Shown: positions 24,882 through 35,869, counted from the stretch's first letter. The stretch: DNA of 64,000 bases from Nepenthes gracilis (GCA_033239525.1 BSYO01000014.1:10772021-10836020), one strand, 5' to 3'. Made by a program: numbers and translations. The notes: generated from the letters alone by a model not told the origin.

Positions 24882-25205
24882 AGAATTGTTGACCGTCTAG
24901 GTCAATTCCGGAGAACCAGAATTATTGACCGTCCTGGTTAATTCCGGAGAACAAGAATTGTTGACCGTCCTGGTCAATTCCGGAGAACCAGAATTGTTGA
25001 CTGTCCTGGTCAATTCCGAAAAACCAGAATTATTGATTGTCCTAGTCAATTCCGGAGCACTAGAATTGTTGACCGTCCTGGTCAATTCCGGAGCACTAGA
25101 ATTGTTGACCGTCCTGGTCAATTCCGGAGCACCAGGATTGTTGACCGTCCTGGTCAATTTCGGAGCACCAGAATTGTTGACCGTCCTGGCTAATTCTGGA
25201 AGCGT
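24882..25205. repeat. 36-bp minisatellite of inverted W-box cores, 9 copies
   Basis: Nine tandem copies of a 36-bp unit of the form AGAATTGTTGACCGTCCTGG + TCAATTCCGGAGAACC. Most units hold TTGACC and, 5 bases on, GGTCAA, giving an inverted pair of TTGAC cores. TTGAC(C/T) is the known W-box recognised by plant WRKY factors. Because 36 is a multiple of three, both strands read as open frames with a 12-residue repeat (ELTRTVNNSGAP type). I do not regard that as a gene. It lies about 280 bases upstream of the antisense gene. Confidence 0.9.
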
Positions 25206-25329
25206 TTTCTGCCAATCTTTAGCCGGTTTACTGGGCAGAAAGTGACATGTGTCTCCCTTTGGTTGGGTGGATATCCTAGCCATTAATGTGCCAGAGATCC
25301 GCCTTTTGGAGGGCTAAGTAGGGAAGCAA

Positions 25330-25337
25330 CACGTGGC
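25330..25337 (+). promoter_or_regulatory. G-box (CACGTGGC) upstream of antisense gene
   Basis: CACGTGGC is the plant G-box/ABRE-like core. It lies 150 bases before the ATG of the antisense gene, so it could be part of its promoter. That role is inferred only from position. Confidence 0.4.
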
Positions 25338-25487
25338 AGGACTGACAGCATCCTTAATGAGGGGTTTCGTGCTTGGCGCTTAAGTTTTCCTTCCGTAATT
25401 TGAAACTGTTTATGCCTTCAGTCCATCGTCTTCTTCATTTCAACTCTTCAGGAGCGCTTTCTGGAAAACCTAACTTCCTGTGTAACC

Positions 25488-27282
25488 ATGGCTTCCGCCG
25501 CCGATTTTGCCTCCGTTCTAAGAGAAAACGACGTCAAAGCTCAGTGCGTCAAATTCAACATTCCTAAGGAGATTGCTTGGAGAGTTCCGGGTAAGGACGA
25601 CAGGGCGTATGCTCCACCGGAGGGGCACATCACTGTTTACGAGGCCCATCTGAGGAGCGGCTTCCGCCTGCCGTTGCCAGAACAATTGGAGTCGATCATG
25701 AAGGCTCTGCGAGTACCCATTGCTCAGCTTCACACCAACGCAGTAAGGTACCTCTGCACTATGTGTATTTTTGCTCAAAAATTTGGCCAGAAGTTTAAGA
25801 TCTTTGGTGTTAGGATTTTGTTTAAAGTGAACCAAGGGGGAGAATGGATATCGCTCTCTCCCCGTATCGGAATAAAAATTAATAAGGCCATTCACGACTC
25901 GTTGAAGAACTGGAAGAACCGGTTCTTCTTCGTGAGCGTGGGGGCCAAATGGCCCATCACGAAGGAGTGGGGCCAGATTTCGGAGGCGTATTTTGGGACG
26001 CCGTCAGCGTCAGAGTGGGCGGCTTATGCGTGGCTGACGAAGGCTATAACAGAGAACCCGATGATTTTAATCGGAACTTTTTGGTTTCCCGGGCAGAGTC
26101 CAAGAAGGTAAACTAGGGACCGCCGTCCCCGGTTCAAAAACCAAGGCCTTCGGTGAGGATGATGAAACCTGAAGAATCCAGGGGGGTAATCATCCGTACG
26201 CGACACACCAATGAAGGGTTTACCAGCCCACAGCCTGAGAAGGTGCTAGAGACCCCTTCGACGTCGTCGTCGCTCGTTGATTACGTTGCCGCTGGGATCT
26301 GTAGTGGATCCTGTAGTGCTGCGGGCGTGAAGAAGACTTTTGAAGACTGGCCGGCAGAGGCAGGTGGAGTCATCCTGGCATAGCCTGCATCAAGAGTGAC
26401 TCCGGGCGCCGCATGGATGGAGTCCATGGAGGAGCCGGCTTGTGAACCGGCGGCGGCTACGCAGACTTCTGCTGTGGAGCCAGTTAGAGCCAGTAACGGG
26501 GTTCGACTCTTCAGCAGCTGCTCCAGAGGTCGCCGAAGAGGGGCCTGCAGTGGCCACTTCAGAGGCTCCAAGGGAGGAGCCCGCGGCTGCCTTGGGTGAT
26601 ACTGATGCGTTCCTGGATCGCATTTTAGATGAGGCAGCGACGAGCCTGGCACGAGACGATGCTCCTGGTCCACCGCCACCTGGTCCACCGCTAACTGGGC
26701 CAGGTCTTGAGTTCAGGCCTGTGAGGCCCTCGAGGAAGATTTACGATGTATGATTCCTGTAATGGCCTCCTTGCACTTCTTTCTTCCTCGTATTTGTAAC
26801 TTACACTTTGCTTTTGCCTTGTGCAGTCGAGGAGGCGGATCTCTGCCTTCTCCCGGGAGGTGGAGCAACGCGATCATATAATCACGGATAGTGATGCGGA
26901 GATCGCCTGGTTGGAGGCTAGGTTGGTTGCTTCAGGAGGGGAGATCCGCGAGCAGACTGCTGCCCTTGAGGCTGTCATGGCAGGTATGGAGACGGAGAAT
27001 GCTGAGCTGAAGGCTGAGGTCGCCCGTTTGAAAGATGAGGACGATCGTCATAATAAAATCAGGAAGCGGCTTGCTAGCCGAGTCATAGACCTGGAGAGTG
27101 ATCTGGCCCTCCGCATCCGTCCCATCGAGCTTGAAGGCATGCTGCATGCACGGCTATTGGAGGGGGTCAACATTGGCCGGCGCATTGCGCGGCTGATTGA
27201 TCCCAATTTTCCAGCCGAACTCATTAATCAATCCAACAGAGCGGCGCAGAGCAGAGAAGACCTTGTGGGGGATCCCCCATGA
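25488..27282 (+). pseudogene. Antisense gene of Tat element: 'putative gypsy type transposon' domain plus coiled coil
   Basis: This plus-strand gene is opposite to gag-pol. The first part (207 codons from ATG 25488) contains APPEGHITVYEAHLRSGFRLPLP and then QLHTNAVRYLCTMCIF. This fits the plant domain called 'putative gypsy type transposon' (Transposase_28), whose pattern is PxEGxITxYExxLxxGxRLPL. The frame stops at 26111, and acidic, Pro/Ala-rich segments continue in shifted frames to about 26747. A 79-base GT-AG intron follows, then an exon (26827-27282) encoding a coiled coil (EIAWLEARLVAS, ETENAELKAEVARLKDE) that ends LVGDPP-stop. AATAAA follows at 27354. A homologous, similarly split gene lies at 56704-58580. 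Antisense extra ORFs are known in Tat/Grande-type elements; their function is unknown. Confidence 0.75.
26748..26826 (+). other. Predicted intron of antisense gene
   Basis: The donor GTATGATTCC and the acceptor TTGCCTTGTGCAG bound a T-rich 79-base segment. Upstream and downstream coding text join to acidic/proline-rich and coiled-coil parts. The second Tat copy has a 75-base intron at the equivalent position (57966-58040). Confidence 0.65.
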
Positions 27283-27353
27283 CAACCAGAGACAGCCGTT
27301 GTGTTTTCCTCTTTATTTTTGTACTGATGTAACCGTGTAACACAATTAAATGT

Positions 27354-27359
27354 AATAAA
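27354..27359 (+). terminator. AATAAA poly(A) signal of antisense gene
   Basis: A canonical AATAAA lies 72 bases after the stop codon, preceded by TGTAACCGTGTAA-type U-rich/UGUA sequence. A matching arrangement follows the second antisense gene. Confidence 0.5.
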
Positions 27360-27430
27360 ATAGGAATTCTTTTCCGTTGGCATACATTGATCTTTATTGC
27401 TTTTTGTGTTTGTATGATGTGTCACACGAG

Positions 27431-27815
27431 GTGGCCAACTGGGTTGGCCGGTGTCCGTTGCTAGGTTGCCAAAGGTGCTAGGTCCTTGTGCCTGATAGGT
27501 GGTTGTGTTAACCAGCCTTGTGGTGCTGTCCAAGTGATAACTTAGGCAGTCAGTGTTGGAGAAGAAACACTTCTCGTCGCTGCTCGATCGTGCTACCCTC
27601 TCGTAGAGAGGATTATTGCGTGGGGCGGCCAACCTGGTTGGTTGGCTGCCTAAGGAGTAAAGTCCTTAAGCCGGGTAGGTGGTTGTGTTAACCAGTCCGG
27701 TGGCGCCATACAAGTGATGACTTGGGCAGCCAATGTTGAAGAAGAAATGCTTCTCCCTTCGACCGTCGTTGATTGACATTGCTACTCCCCGTGAGGGAGG
27801 TCGTTGCGTGTGCTG
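27431..27815 (+). repeat. ~180-bp tandem duplication
   Basis: The block containing GGTGGTTGTGTTAACCAG at 27498 recurs at 27678. Each is followed by CAAGTGAT(A/G)ACTT and GAAGAAA(C/T)(A/G)CTTCTC. It is diverged (about 75-80% by eye) and lies between the antisense gene and integrase. Confidence 0.75.
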
Positions 27816-27834
27816 CACTAGCCCCCTAAGATTT

Positions 27835-28065
27835 TGACCGTTAATAGGTCTCCTGGATGACCAGGGTTTAGTACGACCGTCAATGGGCCGCTCGAATGAC
27901 CAAGGTTTAGACCGCTCATGAGCCACCTGGATGACCAGGGTTTAGACCGCTCATGGGCCACTTAGATGACCATGGTTTACATACGACCGCTAATAGGCCG
28001 CTCGGATGACCGAGGCTTAAATCAGACCGCTTACGGGTCACCTGAATGACCAGGGTTTAGTAACG
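27835..28065 (+). repeat. ~40-bp tandem repeats, six diverged copies
   Basis: The unit is approximately GACCGCTCATGGGCCACC followed by TGGATGACCAGGGTTTAG. Six variants occur in a row. It is non-coding and lies between the antisense gene and the end of integrase. Confidence 0.8.
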
Positions 28066-28249
28066 AGAGGGTGAAAACCCTCTCGATTTAGGGGAAGTCT
28101 AGGTCGGACAATCCTGCCGGGCAAACACAATATACATGTATGCATACAAAGACTAGGATTCTATATGCTAAGTAAACTTCTAGTTTTATCAAATTAAAAC
28201 AAGCATGCGAATGAGTGCACACAAATGGGTAAGTACGTACCTAGGTTCC

Positions 28250-29506
28250 CTATTGGAAGTAGCGCTTGAGGTTGATCATGTTCCACGTTCGTGGGACCAA
28301 CTTTCCGTCCTAATTTCGGAGTTTGTCTGCTCCGTTTCGCAGGATGGCGGATACCAAGAAAGGCCCTTCCCAGTTGGGGAGAGATTGTCGCGGACGGCAA
28401 GCTTGCTGTGGCCTCGAGCCTCGTAGGACCAAGTCCCCAACGTTAAATTGTCGGGCTTTCACCTTTTTATTGTAGTACCGAGCAACTTGGTGTTGGAAGG
28501 CTGCTGTCCGTATTCTGGCGGCGTCGCGGGCTTCCTCTAGCAAGTCTAAGTGCTCCCTGATTTTCTAGGAGTTAGTCGGTGGGTCGAAAGACTCCACCCT
28601 GAGACTTGGAAGCCCGATTTCGACCGGGATTACCGCCTCAGTCCCGTAACAGAGGCTGAAGGGTGTCTCGCGCGTTGGTTCCTTCAGGGTTGTCCGGTAA
28701 GACCAAAGAACGGAAGGGAGCTCGCCCGCCCAGGAGCTGCCGGCGTCTTCTAGCTTAGTCTTTAATCCGTGGAGTAGCGTTCTATTTTTGACCTCCACCT
28801 GTCCATTCGCTTGGGGGCATGCCACCGATGTGTGGACCAGCTTGATACCAAGGCTGGCGCAATACTTGGTGAAGCGTTTCCCCGAAAATTGGGTCCCGTT
28901 GTCGATTACTACAACCTCTGGGATACCAAACCTGCAGACAATGCACTGGTGAAGGAATTCCAGTGCATTGTGCTCTGTGATTTTTGCCAGCGGCACTGCC
29001 TCGACCCACTTTGTGAAGTAGTCGATGCCCGCGATAATAAACTTCCTTTGCCCTGTGGCAATGGGAAATGGGCCGAGAATATCAAGCCCCCATTGCGCGA
29101 AGGGCCAAGGGGCTTGAAATGACTTCAGGTCAGCGGATGGTTGATGATGAAGGTTGCCATGAAGCTTTCAGCTTTCACATTTTTTCACAAACTCAAGCGC
29201 GTCCTTTTTTATCGAGGGCCAGTAATAGTCCTGTCGCATGATCTTGAAGGCCAGGTTTTTTCCGCCTACATGTGATCCGCAGATCCCGAGGTGAACTTCG
29301 CCCAGCGCGTAGTCGGCCTCCTCGGGAGATAGACAGCGTAGGTACAGAGTTGAGTATCCGCGGCGATACAGCCACCCATCGACTACCGTGTACCAGCCAG
29401 CTGTCTTTTTAACTCGCTTAGCCTTTTCGGCATCCTCTGGGAGTGATCCGTCAACCAAGTATCTAAGGTAGGGCGTCATCCAGTTTTTCGTCTTGGAAAT
29501 CTGCAT
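28250..29506 (-). pseudogene. Integrase of Tat element
   Basis: The N-terminal zinc-binding part (29168-29506) shows HLGICGSHVGGKNLAFKI followed by VKKCES, an H-H-C-C arrangement. The catalytic core (28565-28996) keeps IDNGTQF with the second Asp and QANGQVEVKNRTL with the Glu. The C-terminal part (28310-28543) contains FNVGDLVLR and NWEGPFLV, and the protein ends KRYFQ-stop. Frame breaks separate the three parts. The enzyme would insert element cDNA, but here it is inactive. Confidence 0.88.
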
Positions 29507-29512
29507 CGCCTC

Positions 29513-30116
29513 TTATTTCTCAATGCTGGGAGCATTCAAGATCTCCCGCATGTCCCTCGAATACTGTTCTGGATTTTCGGCTGCAGCGGCTACAGCCAGC
29601 TGGTCTGCCTTCCAATTTTCAATTTGAGGAACGTGAACCAGGGTCAGTTTGTCGAAGCCCTGGACGGCCTCCTTTGCCTTAGCCAAGTACTTGGCCAAGT
29701 AAGGGTTGTTGGCCACAAAGCCCCTGTTAACCTGGTTGACGATTAGTTCGGAGTCACTGTAAACTGTCAACCTTTTTGGCAGAGCACTCTTTTGTTAATC
29801 GTAAGCCAGCTAACAAGGCTTCGTACTTGGCGACGTTGTTGGTCGCCGGGAAGTCAAGCTTGAGAGAATACTTAACCTCGAATCCATCAGGGGTCGTAAG
29901 GACCACCCCTGCTCTGCTGCCACTATCCATGGACGATCCGTCCACGTGGAGTGCCCATTCTGGAACTTCGTCTGGTTGTTTTGCATTTTCTGCGTGCTGT
30001 TCCTCGTGAATTGGGGTCGTGGTCTCAACAATGAAGTCAGCCAGAGCCTGCGCTTTTATGGCAGGTCTGAGCCTTAATTCAATGTCAAACTCACCCAATT
30101 CGATAGCCCACTTCAC
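29513..30116 (-). pseudogene. Second (archaeal-type) RNase H of Tat element
   Basis: Two adjoining pieces encode WALHVDGSSMDSGSRAGVVL, then ATNNVAKYEALLAGLRL and VYSDSELIVNQVNRGF. These are the D, E and D regions of the additional RNase H typical of Tat/Ogre elements. A frame break occurs near 29760. In the family A-T-N-N-x-A-E-Y-E is usual; here the first Glu is Lys (AKYEA), so activity is doubtful even without the break. Confidence 0.85.
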
Positions 30117-30572
30117 CAGCCATCCAGAAACGTCGGGTTTCTGGAGTATTCCTTTCAGCGGCTAGTTAGTGAGGACCACTACGCGATGTGCCTGAAAGTA
30201 TGGCCTCAATTTTTGCACTGCGAAGATAAGTGCTAGGGCCATTTTTTCAGCACGTGGATAGCACGTTTCTGGGCCGGTCAATATTTTGCTCACATAGTAG
30301 ATCGGCTGCTGGGTATCGGATTCCTGGCACACGGACGACGGAGGCGAGGGTATACGAAACCGCCGGGTAAAGGTACTGACTCCTCTCCGTCTTTGGGTGA
30401 CGCTTCTTGAATGGGGCTGGCAGACATCGCCTAATTAATTGAAGGCGATGCAGCGATCGGCCCACCGAAATCCGTTGGATTTTATCTCTCTCGGGGCTTT
30501 AAAGAAGGGCTGGTACTTGTCACCGGATTTCGCAAGGAAGCGGGACAAAGTTGCCAGTCGCTCAGTCAATCG
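30117..30572 (-). pseudogene. First RNase H, degraded
   Basis: In changing frames the translation shows RLTERLATLSRFLAKS, QQPIYYVSKILTGPET and RAEKMALALIFAVQKLRPYF, which match the gypsy RT-linked RNase H and connection region. Several stops and likely a deletion remove part of the domain. Confidence 0.75.
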
Positions 30573-31805
30573 CTAGACGTCTTTGACGCTCCTTGGGGGA
30601 GCCATGTCAGTGAAGGCCTTGATCTTTTCTGGGTTTGTCTCGATCCCCCTCTGGGAGACGATGAAACCCAAGAACTTCCCGAAGGCCACCCCGAAGGCAC
30701 ACTTGGCTAGATTCAGCTTCATTTGATGCTGGCGGAGCACCTCGAACGATTCTTCCAGGTCGCATATGTGGTCGCCAGTGACTCTACTCTTGACGAGCAT
30801 GTCGTCGACGTAGACCTCCATGTTGCAACCAATATGTTTTTTGAACATCTTGTTGACCAGTCGCTGGTAAGTTGCTACAATGTTTTTTAGTCCAAAGGGC
30901 ATCACTTTGTAGTAGTAGATGCCCTGGTCCGTCATGAACGAGGTATGCTCCTCGTTTTCCAGACTCATTCGAATCTGGTTGTAACCCAAATAGGCGTCCA
31001 TGAAGCTTAGCAGCTTATGTCCAGCCGTGGAGTCAACCAGTTTGTCAATCCTAGGCAAGGGAAAACTGTCTTTCGGGCAGGCCTTGTTGACGTCGGTAAA
31101 ATCGACGCACATTCGCCATTTTTCGTTGCTCTTTTTAACCAGGACGACATTTAAAAGCCAATCTGAATACTGGACTTCTCTAATAAATCCGGCGTCCAGT
31201 AGGTTTTTCACCTCCTCTCGGATGGCGGTTAGCTTCTCTGTAGAGCGATTTCTCCGCTTCTGCCTAACCGGCTTTTGACCAGGATCGAGGCCCAGCTTGT
31301 GGACCATCACCTCAGCCGAAATCTCGGGCATGTCTGCGGGAGTCCACGCCAATATATTGACATTCCGTTGTAGGAATGCAATCAGTTCAGTGTGCAGTGT
31401 TCCAGTGAGTGAGCCGCTAATCTGCACACACTTTTTCGATTCCTTTGGGTTTAGTGGGACCAGATCTGTGGCTTCACCAGACTGTGCTTGCTGCAGGGTG
31501 GTCTCGTCTTGATGATCGAGTTCTCCCACCGTGCCAGGGCTGCCGCTAGGGGAAATCTGGAACATGGAGCATGTCCGCCCGATTATTTGGTTGCCTAACA
31601 CCTCTCCCACACCGTAAGGTGTCGGGAACTTTATTTTAAGGTGCAGAATTGAGGTGATCGCCCCAAACGCTGTCAGGCACGGCCTGCCTAGTATCACGTT
31701 GTAAACGGAGAGCAGGTCAACTACTAGAAAAGTAAGTGTGCGACTCGCTGTCCTTGGGTACGTCCCTAAGGTAACTTCCAATTGAATAGTCCCTTGAACG
31801 GGCAC
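30573..31805 (-). pseudogene. Reverse transcriptase of Tat element
   Basis: A 410-codon open stretch. It starts with the end of the protease region (VYNVILGRPCL), then a linker, then RT. It has RMCVDFTDVNKACPKDSFPLPRID, LLSFMDAYLGYNQI, FMTDQGIYYYKVMPFGLKN and the catalytic YVDDM, followed by FEVLRQHQMKLNLAKCAFGV. It is the most intact piece of the element. The upstream and downstream domains are frame-broken, so the polyprotein is not made. Confidence 0.92.
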
Positions 31806-32116
31806 TGATTTGTTGTCAATGCTGTATAATGGGCCCCGGTCGGTTTTAGTTGGTTCTTTTTTAGGCCTAACTTAAAGAAGGCATCCAAGTAAAGTAAATT
31901 TTTAGAACTTCCATTATCGATAAAGACTTGTTTCAGCTGGTAGTCCATAAGCGCTGATATAACAAGGGGGTCTGCATGGGAGGACACTACATGAGTTGAG
32001 TCGTTATCATTGAAGCTAATTGTATTGTCTACTGTACGCTGCTTCTTCCTCCCAGTCTGCTGCTCCATGCTATCAGCCGGGTTCTTGGCAGGTCGGGTGG
32101 TGACTATATTAACCAC
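31766..32116 (-). pseudogene. Aspartic protease region of Tat element
   Basis: The segment contains VFIDNGSSKNLLYLDAF, where the family has D-T/S-G-S-S. The Thr/Ser next to the catalytic Asp is Asn here, so it is probably inactive. It overlaps the RT reading stretch by 40 bases in a different frame, which points to a frameshift. Confidence 0.8.
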
Positions 32117-32151
32117 CCCCGCCGCAACCCTGTTCGGGGTGGAGCCTGCTC

Positions 32152-33702
32152 CTACCCCTCTTCATCAGCCGCTCCTGAGCTCTGTCCAGGACCTCTAATA
32201 AATTTCGTGAGATGGCCTCTGCGAATTAGATCCTCGATCTCCCTTTGCAGCGTCTTGCAGTCCTCAGTTGAATGGCCAGCAGAGCGATGGAAGTCACAGT
32301 ACTTTGACTGGTTTCCAAAGTCTTTCTTCAGCGGTTTTGGCCATTTCAGGAACTTTTCTCCACGGATCTGCATGAGGACGTTTGAGCGCGTATCCGTCAG
32401 GGGTGTGAAACTGGTGGGCCCGTAGTCTATGCGTTCTGGGGGCCCAGTCCATCGCTGCTTTTGGCGGGGGTGTTCTCCGCCACTGTATTTTCTCTTCCCC
32501 TCACTAGGGAACAGTCGAGGCTGATCCGTCCGCTCCGGACGTTTTGCCTCATTAGCCTCTTCTGCTACAGCATAGGCCCTGATGATGGATTCTGCTTCTC
32601 GGAATGTCTGAGGGTTTTTGTGGGCCAGGTGCTTAAAAAAGTCACCGTAAGTTAGTGTTAAGATGAAACTGTCCAACTTCATCTCCTCTGTAATCTTGGG
32701 AATCCTTCTGGCCTCCGCCACAAAACGATCCAAGAATCACCGTGGGCTCTCTCCCGGTTTCTACTTGATGTGGGAGAGGTGTTATGGTTACTTCTCTTCC
32801 TGTCGGCTCGAGGCGTACTGAGCCAGGAAGAGATCCGTGAGTTCACGGAAACTGCTGATGGTGCCTGAAGGGAGGTGATGGAACCGGATTCGAGCGTCTC
32901 CCTTCAGCGTGAGCGGAAAGCAGCGACATATCGCTGAGTCTTTTAGCCCTTGTAGACTCAGATGGGTGCTCAAGTGATCCAGGTGGTCAACCAGATCACT
33001 GCCCCCATCGTATAAGTCAATGGATGGCATCTTGAACTTTGTCGGCAATGGATGGTTCAGGATCTCCGTAGTAAAAGGAGATCGGTCCAAGTCGATGGCG
33101 TGCTCCTCATCCTGGAACACACGGTTCCAGATCTTGTCCACTCGAGGATCGACGCAAGCGGCGTTTGCTGATCGTTTGGAGTTGAGATACTCCCTCAACT
33201 CCGTCTTGTCCTTGGGGGGTTCAGCAGCCAGACGGCTACTGCCTCCAATGGATCTGGTAGTCCTGGAGGCTCACTCTTGGACTGCGTTGTTGTCTTCTGT
33301 CCGAGAGTATCGGGGGTTCCTTCTCTCCAGACTTTCTCGCGGAGACGTGCTCCCGGAGCGTTCTTCAGGCCTGTTTTGGCTACGAACGCGGGAGGATGCT
33401 GGAGCTGGATTATCTCCGACTTTCTCGGGCCTTTTGGTCGGCTTCTTTTTCCTCTGGCCACCCCTTTTGGGGGCAGGTGCAGGGACGGCCGCTGGTGGGG
33501 CCGCTTGTAGTCGCTGCTCGTTCTAGGAGTAGAGTAACTGGAGCAGACGGTTGTTGGCTTGCATCTGCTCCACCAGTTACAGAAAATAAGGCGGTGGGTC
33601 TCTACCCATAGCCCCGTTGACCACGGCACCAGCAGCGTGGTCCTGGTCGGGGTTAGCAGCATCTCTAGCGGGATCGCTAGTTTGGGCTCTCGTATTCACC
33701 AT
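32152..33702 (-). pseudogene. Gag of Tat element
   Basis: The ATG at 33702 starts MVNTRAQTSDPARDAANP. The capsid core (32788-33198) has PLPTKFKMPSIDLYDGGSD, then ICRCFPLTLKGDARI and SFRELTDLFLAQY, the usual Tat Gag pattern. The C-terminal piece (32152-32733) has YCDFHRSAGHSTEDC, the knuckle-like motif of this lineage, and ends near a basic LIRRGHLTKFIRGP segment. In-frame stops occur near 33577 and 32740-32790, several of them CAG to TAG or CGA to TGA changes, and there are frame shifts. Confidence 0.9.
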
Positions 33703-33765
33703 TGTAGAATCAGAAGGTGAAAGAGAGCATTTGTGCAGATTTATGGTAGGCTTCTGTAAGTGCTT

Positions 33766-33782
33766 CCCACAGACGGCGCCAA
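33766..33782 (-). promoter_or_regulatory. Primer-binding site of Tat element
   Basis: The minus strand reads TTGGCGCCGTCTGTGGG directly after the 5' LTR. TGGCGCC... primer sites are characteristic of the Tat/Athila branch. Confidence 0.85.
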
Positions 33783-34789
33783 TGATGCGTCTCTGAATTC
33801 GAACTTCGAACAGATTCGATTGATCCTCTTGATATGGTTCCGTCTCCGTTCCCTGAGTTGGAACCTGCACACCACTAAACAGGACAGGAGGTCAGCGTGT
33901 CGGTGGAAAGTTATCCCACTGAAAACACTTCGACGCTCAAGTCAGTCAAACAGTCTTCGAAAGAAAGAAACTGAAATTGAGAGAAAGAGAGAGACAAAGA
34001 GAGTGTTTTTTCCAGATGTAAGAGAGACGTGAGGCCTTCTTGAATCTAAAAGGTGGGAAGGCAGTAAACGGCCGTGAGGGCTCGCTTGTTTGCCTTAGGG
34101 TTGCTGGTGTATGAGATTGCGTAGCAGAGAGCTTGTGCAGTTTTTGAGAGTTTCAATGTCTGAGAGCGTAATTGAAAGCATCAATGGAAGCATGTCTTGA
34201 ATGGTGAATCAAGAGTTTCTTTTATGGTGGAGAGGACGATCCTCCTTCTTTGGAAGGAGTGATTGCCTCCGTGATCTGCTGGCTGACTTGCCTTTGGGAG
34301 CAGGCGTCAGTTACCAAGCCATACAAGATAGTTTCCTTCTGAGGTGGTCAATAGCTTTTCAAACTGGGCGCTTTCCTTCTGTGCATGTTACCATTGGAGA
34401 GCCCAGGCTGGCAAGGATTTGGAAAAATCTTGCGCCTTCCTTACGTGAACGGCGCCAATATTGTCAATATCCCTTTTGGTGCCAGCTGGGACCGTAGAGA
34501 ATTCCTGAAAAACCGTTGTTGGCCTTTTGATGATTCGTGGGCCTAAACGGACCAGGTCGTTACTGTAGAAAGGCCTCCTTTGGGCCCACAGTGCAGCACG
34601 CGGGCGGTCAACGTTGGAGTTGACCGTTTGCTTGCGCGTTGGCCGCCCGACGGTCAACGACAGCGTTGACAGTCCTGGGTCTTTTAGCTCTTGGGCCTGT
34701 TTTCCTTTTGGGCTGTTAAAGTGTTGACCGTCATTCTGGGCCGCCCCCGTTGACTATTCGGGACCAGGTCACTGTTGGTATACTCATCA
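33783..34789 (-). repeat. 5' LTR of Tat element
   Basis: It begins TGATGCGTCTCTGAATTCG and ends TATACTCATCA on the plus strand, and is nearly identical to the 3' LTR. Outside it is the ATTAT duplication. It shares the TTGACC/GGTCAA cluster near 34605-34670. Confidence 0.93.
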
Positions 34790-34794
34790 ATTAT

Positions 34795-35470
34795 CAATAT
34801 AAGTAGTGATAAAAAAAAATCCTATTTTAGAACACGAAAAAAGTTGATTAGAATAAATATGATATTTATGAGAATAATCATGACAAATAATATTAAATGA
34901 ATACTTTCTGAATCTAAAAATATTAAAATTTACTGAAAACTACTAAAAATTATTTCCAATCTACAGATATGTCTTTTACTAAAAACTTACTACCATGAAA
35001 TTTGATGATACTCAAGGATTGTATGAGCATATAATTGAGATGATCGATTTGGCTGCCAAACTAAAAATCCTTGGTATGGATATAAATGAATATTTCCTTA
35101 TAAAATTTATAATGAAATATCTTCTTCATCAATATGGGTCTTTTTAATTTTATTATAATATTATTAAAGATAAATAAAATGTCAATAAATTTAAAAGCCT
35201 GTTAATTTTCAAGGAGGTGAGACTTATATAAAAAGAAATTTATTTAATATATTTAATGGGTTATAGTGGTAAGAAAAATAAGAAAAGAAAGAGAGAGAGT
35301 ATTAAGGCTCGACTATCAAAAAAAGGAGTCCCCAGTCCGCTATAGGACTCAAAGAATGGAAGCAATAAAAGGTATCACTTTTGAAAGAAATGAGACACTT
35401 TAAAAAAAATTGTTATAAAAAAAAGGCTTAATTTTTTTTTTAAAAAAAGGTGATCATTTGAGGTATATTT
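34795..35470 (+). pseudogene. copia-A gag, continuation
   Basis: It resumes the Gag frame after the Tat insertion. It contains MRIIMTNNIK, then MKFDDTQGLYEHIIEMIDLAAKLKILGMDINEYFLIKFIM, matching 'MTNIAARLKTLGMxVxExFLVQFI' of plant copia Gag (last motif spans 34994-35113). Stops appear from about 35145. A Lys-rich segment follows, and no intact zinc knuckle is seen. Confidence 0.75.
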
Positions 35471-35869
35471 ATTTTAATTCAAATCTAATTAAAATTTCTT
35501 CTAATGTTTGATATGAATTTTAACGCTTATGTTTCTAAAATGATGTAAGGATTCCTTACTATACAAATTTTAAACCAAAATGAAAATTTATTATCTTGAA
35601 AAATAGTGTCAAAGATTCAGTTTTTGTTATTAAAACTTTTTATTTATTTCTTGATATTAGTTTGTATTTAGATTTATTAAATATTATATGTATCTTTAAT
35701 GTTTTGAAATCTTATTTTTATTTATAGACTTAATATTCATTATTAAATATTAGGTTCAAGAACTCTTTTTGATGGCTTCTATAAAATTAACCATGACTAA
35801 AATTTTAATAAAACTCTTATGATCCTATATCATAATGTAGAAATAAAATATAATTATATTAACAAAAAC

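Larger units (their letters stand above)
23761..34789 (-). mobile_element. Tat-lineage Ty3/gypsy element with antisense gene
   Basis: An 11-kb element flanked by perfect ATTAT duplications (23756-23760 and 34790-34794). On the minus strand it runs 5' LTR, primer site, gag, protease, RT, RNase H, archaeal-type second RNase H, integrase, then a roughly 3.5-kb region holding a plus-strand gene and several tandem repeats, then a polypurine tract (CATGGGAGGCTAG, 24765-24777) and the 3' LTR. The dual RNase H and the primer site are typical of the Tat group. The coding genes contain stops and frameshifts. The LTRs are about 95% alike by eye, so it is among the younger insertions here. Confidence 0.93.

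Noticed and set aside
24897..25283. Repeat protein with 12-residue TRTVNNS-type units, and a matching frame on the other strand
   Set aside because: The 36-bp unit is a multiple of three, which keeps both strands open. There is no start context or domain, so it is better explained as a minisatellite.
24882..28065. CRISPR-like direct repeats
   Set aside because: Repeats are contiguous, without unique spacers, and lie in a plant retrotransposon.
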